Positions 33,939-42,179 of a DNA stretch of 64,000 nt are shown here, one piece after another. The number at the start of each line of letters is the position of its first letter. Position 1 is the stretch's first letter. The stretch lies in assembly GCF_006974125.1 (NCBI RefSeq), contig NZ_CP037858.1, positions 3,844,001 to 3,908,000 on the forward strand, read 5' to 3'. The position numbers and the translations under genes are program-made. Source of the stretch: Stenotrophomonas maltophilia (GTDB lineage: Bacteria > Pseudomonadota > Gammaproteobacteria > Xanthomonadales > Xanthomonadaceae). A model generated the notes under the pieces. That model did not search any database. It had not been told where the DNA came from and worked only from the letters and a program-made list of their open reading frames with translations.

Positions 33939-34438
33939 GCGTCGCGGTTGCCGCGACGCATCACGCGCTGCTTCTCGATCGCCCAGTCGCGATCCTTGGC
34001 GGCATCGCGCTTGTCGTGGGTCTGCTTGCCCTTGGCCAGCGCGACTTCGAGCTTGATCTTGTTCTTGCTCCAGTACATCGCGGTCGGCACGATCGTGTAG
34101 CCATCGCGCTCGACCTTGCCGACCAGCTTGTCGATCTCGCTCCGGTGCAGCAGCAGCTTGCGCTCGCGCCGGTCGTTGGCGACCACGTGGGTGGAGGCCT
34201 GGATCAACGGGGTGATCTGGGCGCCGATCAGGAAGATCTCGCCGTGCTTCACGTAGGCGTAGGCATCGATGATGTTGCCGCGGCCAGCGCGGATCGACTT
34301 CACCTCCCAGCCCTGCAGGGCCAGGCCGGCCTCGAAGCGCTCTTCGATGTGGTACTCGTGGCGGGCACGCTTGTTCAACGCGATGGTCTTGTTGGCCGTC
34401 GCGCTCTTTGCTTTATCCTTGCCGCTGTTCTTGCTCAT
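33935..34438 (-). CDS. smpB: SsrA-binding protein SmpB
   Basis: A 167-residue tmRNA partner that delivers tmRNA to stalled ribosomes. Conserved segments: [79 protein letters not shown] and the basic tail [13 protein letters not shown] 34438 starts the family's N-terminus. Its RNA partner ssrA lies on the same strand beyond the integrative element, so the two were closer before insertion. Divergent from ratA (57 nt). Confidence 0.97.
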   Translation of the reverse strand: MSKNSGKDKAKSATANKTIALNKRARHEYHIEERFEAGLALQGWEVKSIRAGRGNIIDAYAYVKHGEIFLIGAQITPLIQASTHVVANDRRERKLLLHRSEIDKLVGKVERDGYTIVPTAMYWSKNKIKLEVALAKGKQTHDKRDAAKDRDWAIEKQRVMRRGNRDA

Positions 34439-34495
34439 TTCCGTATTGTCTCCGATTCGGGCCCGCCCGGTCGATTGCCGAAACGTCCTGTATTC

Positions 34496-34921
34496 ATGCC
34501 TACTATCCGCCGCAGCGCCCTGGTCGAGCATTCGTCCGCGCGCATGTTCGACCTGGTCAACGATGTCCAGGCCTATCCGCGCCGCTTCCGCTGGTGCTCG
34601 GCTGCCCAGATCCTGGAGCAGGGCGAGGACCGCCTGGTGGCGCGCCTGGACCTGGGCCTGGGTTCGTTCAGCACCTGGTTCCAGACCGAAAACACCCTGC
34701 AGCGCCCGCACAGCATCGACATGCAGCTGCGCGATGGCCCGTTCAAGCAGTTGCACGGCCGCTGGGAATTCCATGCACTGGCCGAGGACGCCTGCAAGGT
34801 CACCCTGACCCTGGAATTCGAGCCCAGCTCGCGCCTGCTGGGGCCGGCCCTGGCGATCGGCTTCCAGGGTCTGGCCGATCGGATGGTCAATGATTTCGTC
34901 CGCGTCGCCGACGAGGCCTGA
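34496..34921 (+). CDS. ratA: RatA/COQ10-type START-domain protein
   Basis: A 141-residue coenzyme-Q-binding START-domain protein: [53 protein letters not shown] and [17 protein letters not shown]. coli RatA was described as a ribosome-association toxin, while the fold relates to Coq10 ubiquinone-binding proteins. Start ATG 34496. It ends 3 nt before the RnfH gene, and the smpB-ratA-ratB cluster is widely conserved. Confidence 0.9.
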   Translation: MPTIRRSALVEHSSARMFDLVNDVQAYPRRFRWCSAAQILEQGEDRLVARLDLGLGSFSTWFQTENTLQRPHSIDMQLRDGPFKQLHGRWEFHALAEDACKVTLTLEFEPSSRLLGPALAIGFQGLADRMVNDFVRVADEA

Positions 34922-34924
34922 GCG

Positions 34925-35182
34925 ATGATCGAGGTCGAGGTGGTACTCGCCTGGCCGCAGCACGTGCTGTCGCGCCGGCTGCAGCTGGACGAGGGCGCGA
35001 CCGTGGCCGATGCCATTGCCGCCGCCGCGCTGGAGGGCAGTGACCGATGCCCGGCCGCGGCCGTGCATGGCGTACTGGCGCGCCCGCAGCAGGTGGTGCT
35101 GGAGGGTGACCGCATCGAGCTGCTACGCCCGTTGCTGGCCGACCCAAAGGACAACCGCCGGCGACGCGCGCTCGGCGGTTGA
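34925..35182 (+). CDS. rnfH: RnfH/RatB ubiquitin-fold protein
   Basis: An 85-residue beta-grasp protein of the RnfH family: [53 protein letters not shown] and [15 protein letters not shown], which is the family's hallmark tail. Function poorly defined. Overlap-free but tightly linked to ratA. Confidence 0.92.
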   Translation: MIEVEVVLAWPQHVLSRRLQLDEGATVADAIAAAALEGSDRCPAAAVHGVLARPQQVVLEGDRIELLRPLLADPKDNRRRRALGG

Positions 35183-35218
35183 TGCCCGCAACCCGTCCGT
35201 GGGGACGGACAGGGGGCC

Positions 35219-35611
35219 TCAGCGGCCCTTCTTCTTCTTGTCCTTCGGCAGGTTGCGGCCGAACTGGCGCACGGTCTGCTGGGCCAGGGCCTTGTCGTTG
35301 CCCGGGAAGTAATCGCCTTCCCAACGGGTCACGGTGTCATTCTCGAAGAACACCACGAAGTTCTTCACTTCGGTGCGGCCCAGGCGGTTCACGCGCTGGC
35401 TGGAGGTGTAGTCCCAGCGCTGGGCGTGGAACGGATCGGGAATGGACGGGGTGCCCAGCAGCGCGGTGACCTGCTGCTTGCTCTGCCCGACCTGCAGCTT
35501 GGCCACGGCATCTTCCCGGATCAGGTTGCCCTGATAGATGGGTTGCTTGTAGATGATGCCGCACCCGGTGGTGGACAGGGCGACGGCGGCGACCAACAGG
35601 AGATTGCGCAT
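35219..35611 (-). CDS. bamE: outer-membrane assembly lipoprotein BamE (OmlA/SmpA)
   Basis: A 130-residue lipoprotein (STTGC, Cys17) with the SmpA/OmlA domain: YQGNLIREDAVAKLQVGQSK, VTALLGTPSIPDPFHAQRWD and NFVVFFENDTVTRWEGD. It is a subunit of the BAM complex that inserts outer-membrane barrels. Very basic tail (KDKKKKGR). Divergent from fur with 103 nt between, the arrangement described for omlA-fur in Xanthomonas. Confidence 0.94.
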   Translation of the reverse strand: MRNLLLVAAVALSTTGCGIIYKQPIYQGNLIREDAVAKLQVGQSKQQVTALLGTPSIPDPFHAQRWDYTSSQRVNRLGRTEVKNFVVFFENDTVTRWEGDYFPGNDKALAQQTVRQFGRNLPKDKKKKGR

Positions 35612-35714
35612 CGGGACTGGCGGTTGGGGAAATCAAACCGATGATACACTCCCGGCGTGCCACCGCGACCCAATCCGAGGCAGCTGGCGCTAAATCGCCA
35701 ATGAACGGAGACCT

Positions 35715-36122
35715 ATGGAAACCCACGACCTGCGAAAAGTCGGCCTGAAGGTGACCCATCCACGGATGCGGATCCTGGCGCTGCTCGAACAGCGCAATGC
35801 CCAGCACCACATGACCGCCGAAGACATCTACCGCCAGCTGCTGGAGCATGGCGATGAGATCGGCCTGGCTACGGTGTACCGGGTGCTGACCCAGTTCGAG
35901 GCCGCCGGCCTCGTGCTCAAGCACAATTTCGAAGGCGGCCAGGCCGTCTACGAGCTGGACCGTGGCGGCCACCACGACCATATGGTCGACGTGGACAGCG
36001 GCAAGATCATCGAGTTTGAAAGCCACGAGATCGAGGAGCTGCAGCGCAAGATTGCAGCCGACCACGGCTACGAGCTGGAAGAGCACTCGCTGGTGCTGTA
36101 CGTGCGCAAGAAGCGCAAGTAA
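35715..36122 (+). CDS. fur: ferric uptake regulator Fur
   Basis: A 135-residue iron-responsive repressor. The DNA-binding winged helix is RKVGLKVTHPRMRILALLE, MTAEDIYRQL and IGLATVYRVLTQFEAAGLV; the metal site includes GGHHDHMVDVDSGKIIEF. It lacks the extra C-terminal Cys pair seen in some Fur proteins. A TACACT -10-like element lies at 35645-35650 in the divergent region, and a strong terminator follows. Confidence 0.96.
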   Translation: METHDLRKVGLKVTHPRMRILALLEQRNAQHHMTAEDIYRQLLEHGDEIGLATVYRVLTQFEAAGLVLKHNFEGGQAVYELDRGGHHDHMVDVDSGKIIEFESHEIEELQRKIAADHGYELEEHSLVLYVRKKRK

Positions 36123-36147
36123 GCCGATCCGCCCAGCCATAAGCGAC

Positions 36148-36176
36148 GAAACCCCGGGCCTGCCCGGGGTTTTTCG
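36148..36176 (+). terminator. rho-independent terminator of fur
   Basis: Stem ACCCCGGGC / GCCCGGGGT with TTTTT after it, 28 nt past the fur stop. Confidence 0.88.
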
Positions 36177-36181
36177 TTGCC

Positions 36182-36222
36182 GGGGTCAGAGCCCTTTCCC
36201 TTCAGGAAAGGGATCCGACCCC
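36182..36222. repeat. palindromic repeat overlapping the GDSL gene end
   Basis: GGGGTCAGAGCCCTTTCC and GGAAAGGGATCCGACCCC form an imperfect hairpin. On the minus strand it encodes the last dozen residues of the GDSL protein. Confidence 0.75.
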
Positions 36223-37442
36223 TTGTGACCCAGCAGGATCTCCAGATCCACCGCTTCGGCCATCGCCCGGTTGCCCGCATCGCCCGGGTGCAGGTGATCG
36301 CCGGAGTCGTAAGCAGCGGCCATCCGTGACGGATCGGCCGGGTCGCGCAGCGCGGCATCCAGGTCGATCACCGCGTCAAACGGACTGTCCGTGCGCAGCC
36401 AGGCATTGAGCTGGCGGCGCAGGGAATCCTTGTCCGGCTGGTAGTAGTCGTCCAGCGGCGTGCCGGGCAGGGCGTCGGCGAACGGTGTCAGCGTGACGCC
36501 CACGATCCGAACGCCATGGTGGTGGGCCTGTTCGGCCAGGGCGCGATACCCCGCCTGCAGTTCGGCAAGCGTGGGCCGCGCCTGCTTGAGGGCGAAGGCG
36601 GTGCCGGGCCAGCTGATGTCATTGATGCCAACCAGCACGATCACGTTGGACACGCCAGGCTGATCCAGTGCATCGCGGTGGAAACGGACCAGCGCGGACT
36701 CCCCCATGCCGTCGCGCAAGAGGCGGCCACCGGAGATACCGGCATTGACCACCGCCACGCCACGCGGTGCCAGACGCGCGGCCAGATGGTCGGTCCAGCG
36801 CTGGTCCCGGTCGAGGCTGGCGGTGGCGCCGTCGGTGATCGAATCGCCGATCACCACCACGCTGCGCGCGCTGGCCGGTGCCTCGACCTCGATACCGGTC
36901 AGGAACAGGCGGGCCGTGGTGGCGCTGGCCCGGTCCAGCCCGCGTGCCAGGCTCTGGTCGCCGGGGGCGATCCAACTGGTCTGGCGGCCCTCCCAATGAA
37001 AGGTCTGCAGCGGCGTCGGCGCTGGCACAAAGACGCTGATCTGCAGCGCCTGGCCATCCTGTACAGCCAGCGACAGCGGGTCGCTCAGCCGTTCCTGGCC
37101 GGGGCCGATCAGCACCTCGGGCCGGCCATCGAAGCGGAGCGGCTGCGGCGTCGCACCTGCCTGCGGCGCCACGCTGGCGCCGCCGATCCGCAGCGGGCGG
37201 GTGCCATGGGCATTGCTCAACCGCACCCGCAGGCGCGGGCCGCCCAGGCTGATGCGTGCGGTCTGGCGGAAGGTCTGGTCGTGCAGCGACGCCGGTATCA
37301 ATGACGGGAACAGGAAGTCCGCTCCCCAGACCGGTTGCGGGCTGGCCTGCCAGCTGGCAACCCAGTGCGGGGCAGGGGCGGCGCTGGCGGCGCTGGACAG
37401 GCCGATCAATGCGGTGGCGGCGAGCTGGCTGAAGCGGTTCAT
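36186..37442 (-). CDS. secreted SGNH/GDSL hydrolase
   Basis: A 418-residue exported esterase-like enzyme (signal peptide AATALIGLSSAASAA). An N-terminal beta domain of about 160 residues precedes the SGNH domain: block I VVVIGDSITDGA with the nucleophile Ser, block II NAGISGG, block III VLVGINDI, and the catalytic pair in SGDHLHPGDAG. Substrates in the family are acetylated polysaccharides or lipids. ATG 37442 begins the signal peptide. The C-terminal residues HKGSDPFPEGKGL are encoded by a repeat and may replace the ancestral end. Divergent from the LysR gene. Confidence 0.88.
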   Translation of the reverse strand: MNRFSQLAATALIGLSSAASAAPAPHWVASWQASPQPVWGADFLFPSLIPASLHDQTFRQTARISLGGPRLRVRLSNAHGTRPLRIGGASVAPQAGATPQPLRFDGRPEVLIGPGQERLSDPLSLAVQDGQALQISVFVPAPTPLQTFHWEGRQTSWIAPGDQSLARGLDRASATTARLFLTGIEVEAPASARSVVVIGDSITDGATASLDRDQRWTDHLAARLAPRGVAVVNAGISGGRLLRDGMGESALVRFHRDALDQPGVSNVIVLVGINDISWPGTAFALKQARPTLAELQAGYRALAEQAHHHGVRIVGVTLTPFADALPGTPLDDYYQPDKDSLRRQLNAWLRTDSPFDAVIDLDAALRDPADPSRMAAAYDSGDHLHPGDAGNRAMAEAVDLEILLGHKGSDPFPEGKGL

Positions 37443-37484
37443 TGGGCAATCCCGGCTGGAGGGAAGGCCATGGTGATTCCGCAC

Positions 37485-37527
37485 TCATCTGTGAACTAGA
37501 CTGCGCATGGACAATCATCTGTGAACT
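37485..37527. promoter_or_regulatory. direct repeat in the GDSL-LysR divergent promoter
   Basis: TCATCTGTGAACT occurs at 37485-37497 and 37515-37527, 30 nt apart (about three helical turns). It is a candidate binding site for the adjacent LysR regulator. Confidence 0.5.
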
Positions 37528-37539
37528 GGATTCATTGCC

Positions 37540-38457
37540 ATGGCGCGCTCCGACATCAACCGATCCGGCGAACTGGAAGTGTTCGTGCGGGTGATCGAGA
37601 CCGGCGGCTTTTCCGCGGCCGCCCGAACGTTGGAGATGACCCCGTCGGCGGTCAGCAAGCTGGTGGCGAGGCTGGAACAACGGTTGGGTACGCGCCTGCT
37701 GCAACGCTCCACCCGCCAGCTGCAGCTGACTCCGGAGGGCTGCGCGTTCTACGAGCGCGGCCTGCGCGTGCTGGCCGACCTGGACGAGGCCGAGCGCTGT
37801 GCCAGTGCTCACGCCGAGCCGCGTGGACGCCTGCGGGTCAATTCCAATGTGCCGTTCGGCCAGCATTTCCTGTTGCCGCTGCTGCCGGCGTTCCTGCAGC
37901 GCAACCCGCAGGTAGGCGTGGACCTGACCCTCAACGACGAGGTGATCGACCTGCTGGAGCAGCGCACCGACGTGGCGGTGCGGGCCGGTCCGCTGAAGAG
38001 CTCCAGCCTGGTGGCGCGGCGGCTGGGCGCGACGCGGATGATGATCGTGGTTGCACCTGCATATGCGCAGCGCCACGGCCTGCCGGCCGACGTCGAGGCG
38101 CTGCAGTCACACAATCGGCTGGACATCGGCCATGCACGTGCGATGCAGGGCTGGCCGCTGCTGCAGGACGGACGCGAGCGGATGCTGCTGCCCAGTGGCA
38201 ATGCCCGTGCCAGCAACGGCGATGCGCTGCGCCAGCTGGTGCTGGGTGGTCTGGGCATGGCACGGCTGGCCGCGTTCCAGGTGCAGGCCGACATCGCTGC
38301 CGGACGCCTGCTGCCGGTGCTGGAGGAAGCCAATCCCGGTGACCTGGAAGAGGTGCACGCGGTGTTCCTGGGGCAGGGCGGCTACCTGCCGCTGCGGGTG
38401 CGCGCGTTCCTGGATTTCCTGGTGGAGAACGTCGACCTGACGCAACCACGGGGGTAG
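37540..38457 (+). CDS. LysR-family transcriptional regulator
   Basis: A 305-residue LysR protein: LEVFVRVIETGGFSAAARTL, TPSAVSKLVARLEQRLG and LLQRSTRQLQLTPEG form the winged helix, and a periplasmic-binding-like effector domain follows. It resembles the CrgA/DsdC-like subgroup that controls nearby oxidoreductases or hydrolases. Its neighbour across the shared promoter is the GDSL hydrolase. The TAG stop lies inside a SMAG repeat. Confidence 0.88.
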   Translation: MARSDINRSGELEVFVRVIETGGFSAAARTLEMTPSAVSKLVARLEQRLGTRLLQRSTRQLQLTPEGCAFYERGLRVLADLDEAERCASAHAEPRGRLRVNSNVPFGQHFLLPLLPAFLQRNPQVGVDLTLNDEVIDLLEQRTDVAVRAGPLKSSSLVARRLGATRMMIVVAPAYAQRHGLPADVEALQSHNRLDIGHARAMQGWPLLQDGRERMLLPSGNARASNGDALRQLVLGGLGMARLAAFQVQADIAAGRLLPVLEEANPGDLEEVHAVFLGQGGYLPLRVRAFLDFLVENVDLTQPRG

Positions 38458-38563
38458 TGCCGGCCGCTGGCCGGCAACCTCACGATCTTCGCCCACCCGC
38501 ATCGGGGTGCCGGCCAGCGGCCGGCACTACCGCGCGCGTTGTAGATCCACGCCATGCGTGGAT
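38454..38563. repeat. cluster of three SMAG repeats
   Basis: A head-to-head pair (38454-38476, stem TGCCGGCC / GGCCGGCA; inverted copy 38508-38530 ending CACTAC) and one ATCCACGC-type repeat (38541-38563). It fills the space between two convergent genes. Confidence 0.88.
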
Positions 38564-38578
38564 AACCGCGAACAGGCG

Positions 38579-40240
38579 TTACACCTGCAGCAGCTTGCGG
38601 GCGGCGGCGCGCGCTTCCTTGCTCACTTCCACGCCGCCCAGCATGCGTGCCAGCTCCTCCTCGCGCGCCTTGCTGTCCAGCTTTTCCACCGCGCTCTGGG
38701 TCATGCCTTCCACCGGGGCCTTGCTGACCCGGTAATGGGCATGGCCCTTGGAGGCGACCTGCGGCAGGTGGGTCACGCACAGCACCTGCCGCTTCTCGCC
38801 GAGGGCGCGCAGCTTCTGGCCAACGATGTCCGCCACTGCGCCGCCGATGCCGGAGTCGACCTCGTCGAACACCATGGTCGGCACCGCATCCAGGTCCAGC
38901 GCGGCCACTTCGATGGCCAGCGAAATGCGCGACAGTTCACCGCCCGAGGCCACCTTGCGCAGGGCGCGCGGCGGCTGGCCGGCGTTGGCCGCCACCAGGA
39001 ACTCCACACGCTCGGCGCCCTGCGGGTCCGGCTTGCCGGCGTCCTGCGGCTCCAGTTCGATCAGGAACTGGCCGCCGCCCATGCCCAGCTCGGCGATGAT
39101 GCCGGTGGTGGTGGCCGACAGTTCGGCAGCAGCGCTGCGACGGCTGGCGGTCAGCACTTCGGCCTGTGCGCGCCAGGCGGCGGCGGCCTTGTCGATCTCG
39201 CCGGCCAGGCGCTGCAGGCGTTCGTCGGCGCCGCGCAGCTGCTCCACTTCGGCGTGCATGCGCTCGCGCTGCGCGCCCAGCTCGTCCATCGGCACGCGGT
39301 GCTTGCGGGCCAGGTCGTGCAGGCGGCCGAGGCGGCGCTCATTCTCCTCGAACTGCTCCGGGTCGGCGTCGAGGTCGTCATGTACGCGGTCCAGCAGCGA
39401 CAGGGCTTCGTGCAGCTGGATCGAGGCGTTCTCGATCAGGCCGTCCACCTCGCCCAGGCGCAGGTCGTGTTCGATCAGGCGAGACAGCTCGTGGCGCACC
39501 TGCTGCAGCAGGTCCAGTGCGGAACTGCCGTCGTCGCCGTTGAGCTGGTTGCTGGCCGCCTGGCAGGCGCTCAGCAGGGCGCTGGCGTGGGCCTGGCGAC
39601 GGTGGCTGGCACCGAGTGCCGCGATCGACTCCGGCTCCAGGTCTTCACGGTCCAGTTCGCGCAGCTGGTGTTCCAGGAAGCCTATCCTGTCACTCACGTC
39701 GCCTTGTTGCGACAGCGCCAGCGATTCATCGACCAGTGCCTGCCACGCGGCGGCGGCGCGGCGCACCTGGCGGCGCTCGTTCTCGTTGCCGGCATAGGCA
39801 TCCAGCAGGGCCAGCTGCGACGGGCGCGTCAATAGGGCCTGCTGTTCGTGCTGGCCGTGGATCTCCACCAGCAACGAGGCCAGGTCGCCCAGCTGGGCCA
39901 GGGTCACCGGGCGGCCATTGATCCACGCCCGCGAACCGCCGTCGGCACGGATCACGCGGCGCAGCTGGCATTGTTCTTCGTCGTCCAGCTCGTTGTCGGC
40001 CAGCCACTGGCGCGCGGCCTGCAGCTGCTCCAACGCGAACTCGGCCGAAAGCTCGGCACGGGCGGCGCCGTGGCGGACCACGCCGCTGTCGGCGCGCAGG
40101 CCGGACAGGAAGCCCAGCGCGTCGACCATCAGCGACTTGCCGGCGCCGGTCTCGCCTGAAACCACGGTCATGCCTGGCCCGAACTCCAGTTCGGTGGCGC
40201 GGACGACGGCAAAATCCTTGATCGAAAGATGTCTGAGCAT
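38579..40240 (-). CDS. recN: DNA repair protein RecN
   Basis: A 553-residue SMC-like ATPase for double-strand-break repair. Walker A is SGETGAGKSLMVDAL; a coiled-coil arm covers about residues 150-370; the ABC signature is KVASGGELSRISLAIE and Walker B is PTMVFDEVDSGIGG. It lies upstream of and divergent to hrcA, a conserved arrangement in this group. Confidence 0.96.
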   Translation of the reverse strand: MLRHLSIKDFAVVRATELEFGPGMTVVSGETGAGKSLMVDALGFLSGLRADSGVVRHGAARAELSAEFALEQLQAARQWLADNELDDEEQCQLRRVIRADGGSRAWINGRPVTLAQLGDLASLLVEIHGQHEQQALLTRPSQLALLDAYAGNENERRQVRRAAAAWQALVDESLALSQQGDVSDRIGFLEHQLRELDREDLEPESIAALGASHRRQAHASALLSACQAASNQLNGDDGSSALDLLQQVRHELSRLIEHDLRLGEVDGLIENASIQLHEALSLLDRVHDDLDADPEQFEENERRLGRLHDLARKHRVPMDELGAQRERMHAEVEQLRGADERLQRLAGEIDKAAAAWRAQAEVLTASRRSAAAELSATTTGIIAELGMGGGQFLIELEPQDAGKPDPQGAERVEFLVAANAGQPPRALRKVASGGELSRISLAIEVAALDLDAVPTMVFDEVDSGIGGAVADIVGQKLRALGEKRQVLCVTHLPQVASKGHAHYRVSKAPVEGMTQSAVEKLDSKAREEELARMLGGVEVSKEARAAARKLLQV

Positions 40241-40355
40241 GGGTAAGGGGGTATCAGCAGCCGCGCAACGCTAGCACGCGGGCGAGGGAGGTCCAATGAC
40301 TTGCCAAGGTGATGCGCCGCCATTATCTAGTGTCCGTGTCTCACAGGTTGATTCC

Positions 40356-41420
40356 ATGCACGGTTCTCCCGACCAGCTTGCCCCACGTGCGCGCCATCTG
40401 CTGCGCACGCTGATCGCGCGTTACATCCAGGACGGTGAGCCGGTCGGCTCGCAGACGCTGGCGCGCGTGGCCGGCCTGGAGGTCAGTCCGGCCACCATCC
40501 GCAACATCCTCGGCGACCTGGAAGACCTGGGGCTGCTGGCGTCGCCGCACACCTCGGCCGGGCGCATCCCGACCGCGCATGGCTACCGGGTGTTCGTCGA
40601 CAGCCTGCTGCAGATGCAGCCGCCGGGCGAGGGTGAGCTGGCCCGGTTGCGCCAGGAGCTGGCCGGTGGCGGCAGCACCCAGGCCCTGCTCGGCAGCGCC
40701 TCGGAGCTGCTGTCGGCGATGAGCCACTTCGTCGGCGTGGTCAGTGCGCCGCGGCGCGAGCAGTTCGCTTTCCGCCAGATCGATTTCGTGGCACTGGACG
40801 GGCGCCGGGTGCTGGCGATCCTGGTGTTTGCCGACAACGAGGTGCAGAACCGGGTCATCGAGACCCGCCAGGAGTTCGCGCCGGGCCAGCTGGAGCAGGT
40901 GGCCAACTACCTCAATGCCCATTTCGCCGGCCTGCCGATGGCCGAGATCCGCACTCGCCTGCTGCTGGAACTACGCGATGCCCGTTCCGAGCTGGAGCAG
41001 CTGCTGGCGCACAGCATCGAGCTGGCCGAGCAGGCCCTGCAGCCGGCGGCCGACGACATGCTGGTGGCCGGCCAGACCCGCCTGATGGGGGTACAGGACC
41101 TGTCCGACCTGGAGCGCCTGCGCGAGCTCTTCGAGCTGTTCTCCAGCAAACGCGAAATCCTGCAGCTGCTGGAACGGACCATCCAGGCCCCCGGCGTGCG
41201 CATCTTCATCGGCGAGGAGACCGGGATGATGCCGCTGCAGGGCGTCTCGCTGGTCACCGCCCCGTACACCGCCAACGGCCAGGTGCTGGGCGTGCTGGGC
41301 GTGATCGGCCCCAAGCGGATGGCCTACGACCGTGTGATCCCGCTGGTCCAGGCCACCGCCGATGTGCTCGGCGCGGCCTTTTCGCCGGCCGGCCGCACGC
41401 CGGGAACATCCGACGCTTGA
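40356..41420 (+). CDS. hrcA: heat-inducible transcription repressor HrcA
   Basis: A 354-residue repressor of heat-shock genes. The winged helix reads LLRTLIARYIQDGEPVGSQT, SPATIRNILGDLEDLGLL and SPHTSAGRIPT, followed by the GAF-like domain with IFIGEETG and VIGPKRMAYDRVIPLV. HrcA binds CIRCE operators; no clear CIRCE was found here. A weak sigma-32-like promoter (CTTGCC at 40300, GCCATTA around 40319) lies upstream. ATG 40356 was chosen as the start of the conserved region. Confidence 0.94.
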   Translation: MHGSPDQLAPRARHLLRTLIARYIQDGEPVGSQTLARVAGLEVSPATIRNILGDLEDLGLLASPHTSAGRIPTAHGYRVFVDSLLQMQPPGEGELARLRQELAGGGSTQALLGSASELLSAMSHFVGVVSAPRREQFAFRQIDFVALDGRRVLAILVFADNEVQNRVIETRQEFAPGQLEQVANYLNAHFAGLPMAEIRTRLLLELRDARSELEQLLAHSIELAEQALQPAADDMLVAGQTRLMGVQDLSDLERLRELFELFSSKREILQLLERTIQAPGVRIFIGEETGMMPLQGVSLVTAPYTANGQVLGVLGVIGPKRMAYDRVIPLVQATADVLGAAFSPAGRTPGTSDA

Positions 41421-41443
41421 AACGCAGCATCCCGCCCACACTA
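41416..41443 (+). promoter_or_regulatory. sigma-32-like promoter before grpE
   Basis: CTTGAAA (41416-41422), 12-nt spacer, CCCACACTA (41435-41443). It overlaps the hrcA stop codon. Confidence 0.45.
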
Positions 41444-41483
41444 GGGTGGGTGGAGGCGGAGATTGACCGCCAGGGACCCAGAC

Positions 41484-41999
41484 ATGAACCACGAACATCC
41501 AGATATCGAATCCCAGCAGAGTGCCGCCGATGCGGCCGCCGCCGCCGGCGTCAATGACGAAGTGGAGCGCCTGCGCGCTGAAGTTGAACAGGTCAAGGCC
41601 GATGCGCTGCGTGAGCGCGCCGACCTGGAGAACCAGCGCAAGCGCGTTGCCCGTGACATCGAGCAGGCCCGCAAGTTCGCCAACGAGAAGCTGCTTGGGG
41701 AGCTGCTGCCGGTATTCGACAGCCTGGATGCTGGCCTGAAGGCTGCCGGCGACGACGCCCACCCGTTGCGCGAAGGCCTGGAGCTGACCTACAAGCAGCT
41801 GCTGAAGGTTGCCGGTGACAATGGCCTGGTCCTGCTGGACCCGACCGGCCAGCCGTTCAACCCGGAACACCACCAGGCCATCAGCCAGGTGCCGGCCCCG
41901 GGCGCCGCCCCCGGCACCGTGGTGACCGTGTTCCAGAAGGGCTACCTGCTCAACGAGCGCCTGCTGCGGCCGGCGCTGGTGGTGGTGGCCGCCGACTGA
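41484..41999 (+). CDS. grpE: nucleotide exchange factor GrpE
   Basis: A 171-residue co-chaperone. An acidic N-terminus and long dimerising helix ([40 protein letters not shown]) precede the beta domain ([33 protein letters not shown]). It releases ADP from DnaK. ATG 41484 has no strong competitor. Between hrcA and dnaK. Confidence 0.95.
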   Translation: MNHEHPDIESQQSAADAAAAAGVNDEVERLRAEVEQVKADALRERADLENQRKRVARDIEQARKFANEKLLGELLPVFDSLDAGLKAAGDDAHPLREGLELTYKQLLKVAGDNGLVLLDPTGQPFNPEHHQAISQVPAPGAAPGTVVTVFQKGYLLNERLLRPALVVVAAD

Positions 42000-42087
42000 C
42001 CCTGCCGGGCCGGGAGGCGGAATGACCCGCGACCCGGCCCGACGCTGAACGCGCCGGACGACCGGAAACACAGCGTTCGGGAGATGG

Positions 42088-42116
42088 CTTGAATGTTCCA
42101 CGAGCCTCCCCCACAT
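42088..42116 (+). promoter_or_regulatory. sigma-32 (RpoH) promoter of dnaK
   Basis: CTTGAA (42088-42093), 14-nt spacer, CCCCCACAT (42108-42116): close to the heat-shock consensus, 64 nt before dnaK. Confidence 0.7.
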
Positions 42117-42179
42117 CGTATTCATCCACCGGCCGAACGGCCGGACTGACCCCAACAAGCATCCTCAGGAGTCTCCCCC

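Noticed and set aside
35187..35218. Terminator or repeat between rnfH and bamE
   Set aside because: Short imperfect GTCCGTGGGGACGGAC palindrome without a T run; too weak to call.
40261..40355. CIRCE operator before hrcA
   Set aside because: A single GCTAGCACGC-like half is present, but no matching GAGTGCTAA half at nine-nucleotide spacing.
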